A stretch of 17,703 nucleotides of DNA. Origin: Deltaproteobacteria bacterium. Its GTDB lineage: Bacteria > Desulfobacterota > Desulfobacteria > Desulfobacterales > ETH-SRB1. The stretch's first letter is position 1; each line of letters begins with the position of its first letter. Below are positions 15,431 to 17,703 of this stretch, one piece after another. Under the pieces are notes generated by a model that saw only the letters and a list, made by a program, of their open reading frames with translations, was not told the origin of the DNA and did no database searches. The stretch is taken from NCBI GenBank assembly GCA_030627405.1, contig DAOUSD010000008.1:1-17703 (forward strand). Reading direction: 5' to 3'. A program made the translations under genes and the position numbers.

Positions 15431-15451
15431 AAACACGCCTTATATTATGCT

Positions 15452-15474
15452 GTAATGTTATTACTGTGTAATAT
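15452..15474. promoter_or_regulatory. Operator-like repeat 1 over the -10 region
   Basis: Three alternating 5-mers, GTAAT (15452-15456), ATTAC (15460-15464) and GTAAT (15468-15472), are separated by 3-nt spacers, giving two overlapping perfect inverted repeats with an 8-nt period. The block overlaps the proposed -10 box. A related sequence (AATGTTATTwCTG...AATAT, 17 of 21 matching) recurs at 15514-15534. It suggests a repressor site; no regulator gene is in the window. Confidence 0.55.
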
Positions 15475-15498
15475 GCGAATTGTAGAACTGTTTGTCAA
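15470..15498 (-). promoter_or_regulatory. Sigma70-like promoter of the defence operon
   Basis: On the minus strand a perfect -35 TTGACA (15493-15498) is followed after exactly 17 bp by CATATT (15470-15475), a 4 of 6 match to TATAAT. It lies about 40 nt upstream of the half-HsdS start codon and points into the nine-gene operon. No other strong promoter is obvious inside the operon. Confidence 0.65.
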
Positions 15499-15513
15499 GG
15501 GTTAAAATGCAAA

Positions 15514-15534
15514 AATGTTATTTCTGCAAAATAT
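15514..15534. promoter_or_regulatory. Operator-like repeat 2 upstream of the -35 box
   Basis: Matches repeat 1 at 17 of 21 positions (AATGTTATT shared, then one change, CTG shared, three changes, AATAT shared). It starts 60 bp from the copy at 15454, so the two sites bracket the promoter on either side, as in repression by cooperative binding or looping. Confidence 0.45.
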
Positions 15535-16039
15535 ATCCTTCCCAAAACTTGGAGGCGACCCTTAGGTCTCGCTTAAAAATAAATTTTCCATTTTTTTAGA
15601 TGAACGCCGATTTCGCTTATAGGGAATACAGCGGACATGATTTTATGCGTTTCTCATTTTATGAAAAATCATAACCTGAACATCCCTGCCCACATGGCGG
15701 GGATGTTCAGGTTTGGTCTTTTGCGGAGATCGCAAACATATATTTTTTCTAGTTTATTAAATTTGGTATTGACAGATTGATGACCGGGACGCTCGAAAGA
15801 AAATATGGGGCGATCGTGAAATGTTGACATTTGTTGGCCACAAAAAAAGAGAAGAGGTCAGACAGATATTGTCGCCGAATATACAATTGAAATATTTCAA
15901 TGGAAGAAAACGAAGAAAATGGCAGTGGTAGGATTCCAGACCGACGAAAATGGCTGGGAATTAGGTCGGTGGTGACAATGTGCAAGAAATCAGTGCGGAT
16001 CGAGCCAAAAAATTGCTCAATTTAGGTTTTAATATAATT
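15535..16039. other. Intergenic region between the defence operon and glgB
   Basis: About 500 nt without a confident gene. It holds the strong hairpin at 15673-15713 and, on the plus strand, a coding-like but broken stretch (about 15838-16048, described separately). A minus-strand frame of 78 codons (15749-15985) has no ribosome-binding site or recognisable protein pattern. The rest is AT-rich with no structure I can name. Confidence 0.6.
15673..15713. terminator. Strong hairpin, probable bidirectional terminator
   Basis: Arms of 18 nt (15673-15690 and 15696-15713) pair at 17 positions plus one G-T wobble, around the 5-nt loop CACAT. On the minus strand the stem is followed by a short T-rich run (ATGATTTTTCAT); on the plus strand by TGGTCTTTT. 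It would stop glgB transcription from entering the defence operon. The T-runs are modest, so termination strength is uncertain. Confidence 0.7.
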
Positions 16040-16048
16040 TCATGTTTC
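15838..16048 (+). pseudogene. Possible frameshifted gene remnant, unknown
   Basis: In one plus-strand frame a peptide-like run includes VAEYTIEIFQWKKTKKMAVV and then DENGWELGRW before a stop. A second run, VQEISADRAKKLLNLGFNII, opens about ten bases later in another frame. Together they look like one protein broken by a frameshift, ending where the glgB coding end begins. I do not recognise the family, and there is no good start. It may be chance. Confidence 0.2.
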
Positions 16049-17703
16049 AACACGCTGCATGACTATAGCCGTGCGGGTGGGAAGATAGAGGCTGAGCAAA
16101 TGCCTTTCCCTGCCGCGAGATCTATCAGGCAATGTCAGATGATATTGATCAGCAAGCAACCGGCCATGTCCTCCGTATTCAAAAGCATCGCTTTCAAAGA
16201 TCATCCGGTATTTTCCCGGCAATACTTCAAAAGAATAGTTGTCGTAAGAACGTGTTGGATGAAAGTTGAACACGAATAAAAGACCGCCCCGTTCGAATGC
16301 AATAACCTTATCCTTTAAATGTTCAAACAAAAGATGCGGTCCGGAAAACTCAAGAATCCGGAAACGTTTGGCCAATGCAATCATGTCACGGTCGAAATGC
16401 GCAATAAAATGATACTTCAGGTCAGGATCATCAACAAGGTGCCACTGACGTCGTGCATAACGGTATGACCATGCATTCCCTTCACGTGGAAAATCAATCC
16501 ATTCCGGATGTCCGAATTCATTACCCATAAAGTTGAGATAGCCGCTGCCGGCAGTGGTCAGGGTGATTAATCTGATAAGCTTGAGCAGGGCTATGCCTCT
16601 GTCAACCATAATATTTTCATCAGACATGCGCATGTGACTGAACATGTCTGAACCAATGAGCCGGAAGATGAGGGTCTTGTCTCCTACAAGAGCCTGATCA
16701 TGCGATTCAGAGTAACTGATAGTCTTTTCGTCTCTTCTCCGGTTGGTCAGCTCATGCCACAGATGTCCGATATGCCATTCTTCATCCGGCAGATGCTTAA
16801 TCAGCCGGATCCAGTAGTCAGGAATGCCCATTGCAAAGCGGTAATCAAAACCGATTCCGCCCTCAGATAACGGCATGGCCAGCCCCGGCATTCCGCTGAT
16901 GTCTTCGGCAATGGTAATAGCATCGGGGCGTACTTCATGGATGAGCCTGTTGGCAAGAGCCAGATACGTGAGCGCGTTTTCATCCACGTTGTCATCAAAA
17001 TACTGCTTATAAGAAGTAAAGGCCTTTTCCAGGCCGTGATCCCGGTAGAGCATGCTGGTAATTCCGTCAAAGCGGAAACCGTCAAAGCGGTATTCATCAA
17101 GCCAGAAACGACAGTTTGAAAGAAGAAAATGAATAACCTGGTATTTACCGTAATCAAAACATCTGGAATCCCAGGCTTCGTGAAACCCGCGGGGGCCTTC
17201 ATGAAAATATTGATAGCAAGTGCCGTCAAAACAGCTTAGACCTTCCACTTCATTGGATACAGCATGGGAATGGACTATGTCCATTATCACAGCAAGGCCG
17301 GCTGCGTGGGCCGTGTCGATCAATTCCTTTAGTTCTTCCGGTGTTCCGAACCGTGAGGAAGCAGCAAAAAAACTCGATACATGGTAACCGAATGAACCAT
17401 AGTAGGGATGCTCAGGGATTGCCATTAGCTGAAGTATATTATAACCGCTATCAATGATTCGCGGGAGGATATGCCTGGTAAATTCACGGTAGGAACCGAT
17501 TTTTTCCTCTTCCTGGGCCATGCCGACGTGTGCTTCATATATAAACAGAGCGCCGGATGGACACGGAAAATCATTGCATTGCCATTTATAGGTGGAAGAA
17601 GGAAGCCAGACCTGGGCATTAAAAATCAATGTTTCAGGATCCTGCACCACGCGTCGCGCATATGCGGGAATACGATCGCCTTCCCCGCCATGCCAATGGA
17701 TAC
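16040..17703 (-). CDS. glgB: 1,4-alpha-glucan branching enzyme (5' end outside window)
   Basis: Partial: about 554 codons are visible and the frame runs off the right edge, with HWHGGEGDRIPAYARRVVQD before the GTG at 17650, which is therefore not the start. It makes alpha-1,6 branches in glycogen. The GH13 catalytic barrel is complete: LQLMAIPEHPYYGSFGYHV, DIVHSHAV, nucleophile Asp in DGFRFDG, acid/base Glu in IAEDISGMPG and Asp in SESHDQALVGD. The sequence style is closer to the eukaryote-like GH13 branch than to E. coli GlgB. The C-terminal beta domain ends AIVMQRVET. A broken copy of parts of this gene lies at 3044-3292. It is separated from the defence operon by a hairpin. Confidence 0.93.
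   Translation of the reverse strand, partial: IHWHGGEGDRIPAYARRVVQDPETLIFNAQVWLPSSTYKWQCNDFPCPSGALFIYEAHVGMAQEEEKIGSYREFTRHILPRIIDSGYNILQLMAIPEHPYYGSFGYHVSSFFAASSRFGTPEELKELIDTAHAAGLAVIMDIVHSHAVSNEVEGLSCFDGTCYQYFHEGPRGFHEAWDSRCFDYGKYQVIHFLLSNCRFWLDEYRFDGFRFDGITSMLYRDHGLEKAFTSYKQYFDDNVDENALTYLALANRLIHEVRPDAITIAEDISGMPGLAMPLSEGGIGFDYRFAMGIPDYWIRLIKHLPDEEWHIGHLWHELTNRRRDEKTISYSESHDQALVGDKTLIFRLIGSDMFSHMRMSDENIMVDRGIALLKLIRLITLTTAGSGYLNFMGNEFGHPEWIDFPREGNAWSYRYARRQWHLVDDPDLKYHFIAHFDRDMIALAKRFRILEFSGPHLLFEHLKDKVIAFERGGLLFVFNFHPTRSYDNYSFEVLPGKYRMIFESDAFEYGGHGRLLADQYHLTLPDRSRGRERHLLSLYLPTRTAIVMQRVET
16061..16646. repeat. Right copy of glgB direct repeat
   Basis: Segments 16061-16148 and 16488-16646 inside the intact glgB match the broken copy at 3044-3131 and 3134-3292, same orientation. 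The 339 nt between them (16149-16487) are missing from the left copy. Confidence 0.9.

Noticed and set aside
15749..15985. Minus-strand frame of 78 codons
   Set aside because: No ribosome-binding site and no recognisable pattern; the opposite strand looks more coding-like.
15980..16279. Plus-strand frame of 99 codons
   Set aside because: Mostly antisense to the glgB 3' end; only its first part is possibly coding-like, and that is noted as a low-confidence remnant.
1..17703. CRISPR arrays, tRNA or rRNA genes, intact transposase genes
   Set aside because: No regularly spaced repeats, no cloverleaf or rRNA-like stretch, and no transposase or integrase motifs were seen on either strand.

Overview
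The window reads as bacterial chromosome, AT-rich between genes, with nearly all genes on the minus strand. The gene mix (a UspA-like stress protein, a STAS-like protein, a GH13 glycogen branching enzyme and a large defence operon) fits a Gram-negative free-living bacterium. A Desulfobacterota sulfate reducer is my best guess, but nothing in the window proves it.

Left flank (1-2907, minus strand): a four-gene operon runs from a small STAS-like protein, through a protein with the signature of UDP-sugar pyrophosphorylases and a small Cys-rich protein, to a universal stress protein. Its probable promoter lies in a region framed by a perfect 16-bp inverted repeat (2840-2907).

Left junction (2985-3292): this is a scrap-yard of gene fragments. 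What looks like the first 14 codons of coaD (plus strand) runs into a broken, internally deleted copy of the 3' part of glgB (minus strand). The same glgB sequence is intact at 16040-17703, so the defence operon is framed by direct repeats about 13 kb apart.

Defence operon (15430 down to 3312, minus strand): nine genes are packed with 4-14 nt overlaps or very short gaps: half-length HsdS, HsdM, DinD, full HsdS, a four-TM membrane protein, a ComEC-like metallo-beta-lactamase-fold (MBL) protein, an E2-E1-JAB triple fusion, HsdR and a YgjP-like zinc metallopeptidase. The first four and last two form a complete type I restriction-modification locus with accessory genes. The middle three are a bacterial ubiquitin-like conjugation/deconjugation module inserted between hsdS and hsdR. 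No ubiquitin-like protein and no CD-NTase is encoded, so this is not a standard CBASS or Bil/Bub operon. The MBL protein ends in Arg-Arg-Trp-Gly, which makes it the best candidate for the polypeptide whose C-terminus the E1 activates. This nested arrangement is the most interesting thing in the window.

Control: a sigma70-like promoter (15470-15498) precedes the operon and is bracketed by two related operator-like repeats 60 bp apart. A strong hairpin (15673-15713) separates the operon from glgB upstream. Right flank: the 3' part of an apparently functional glgB runs off the window edge.
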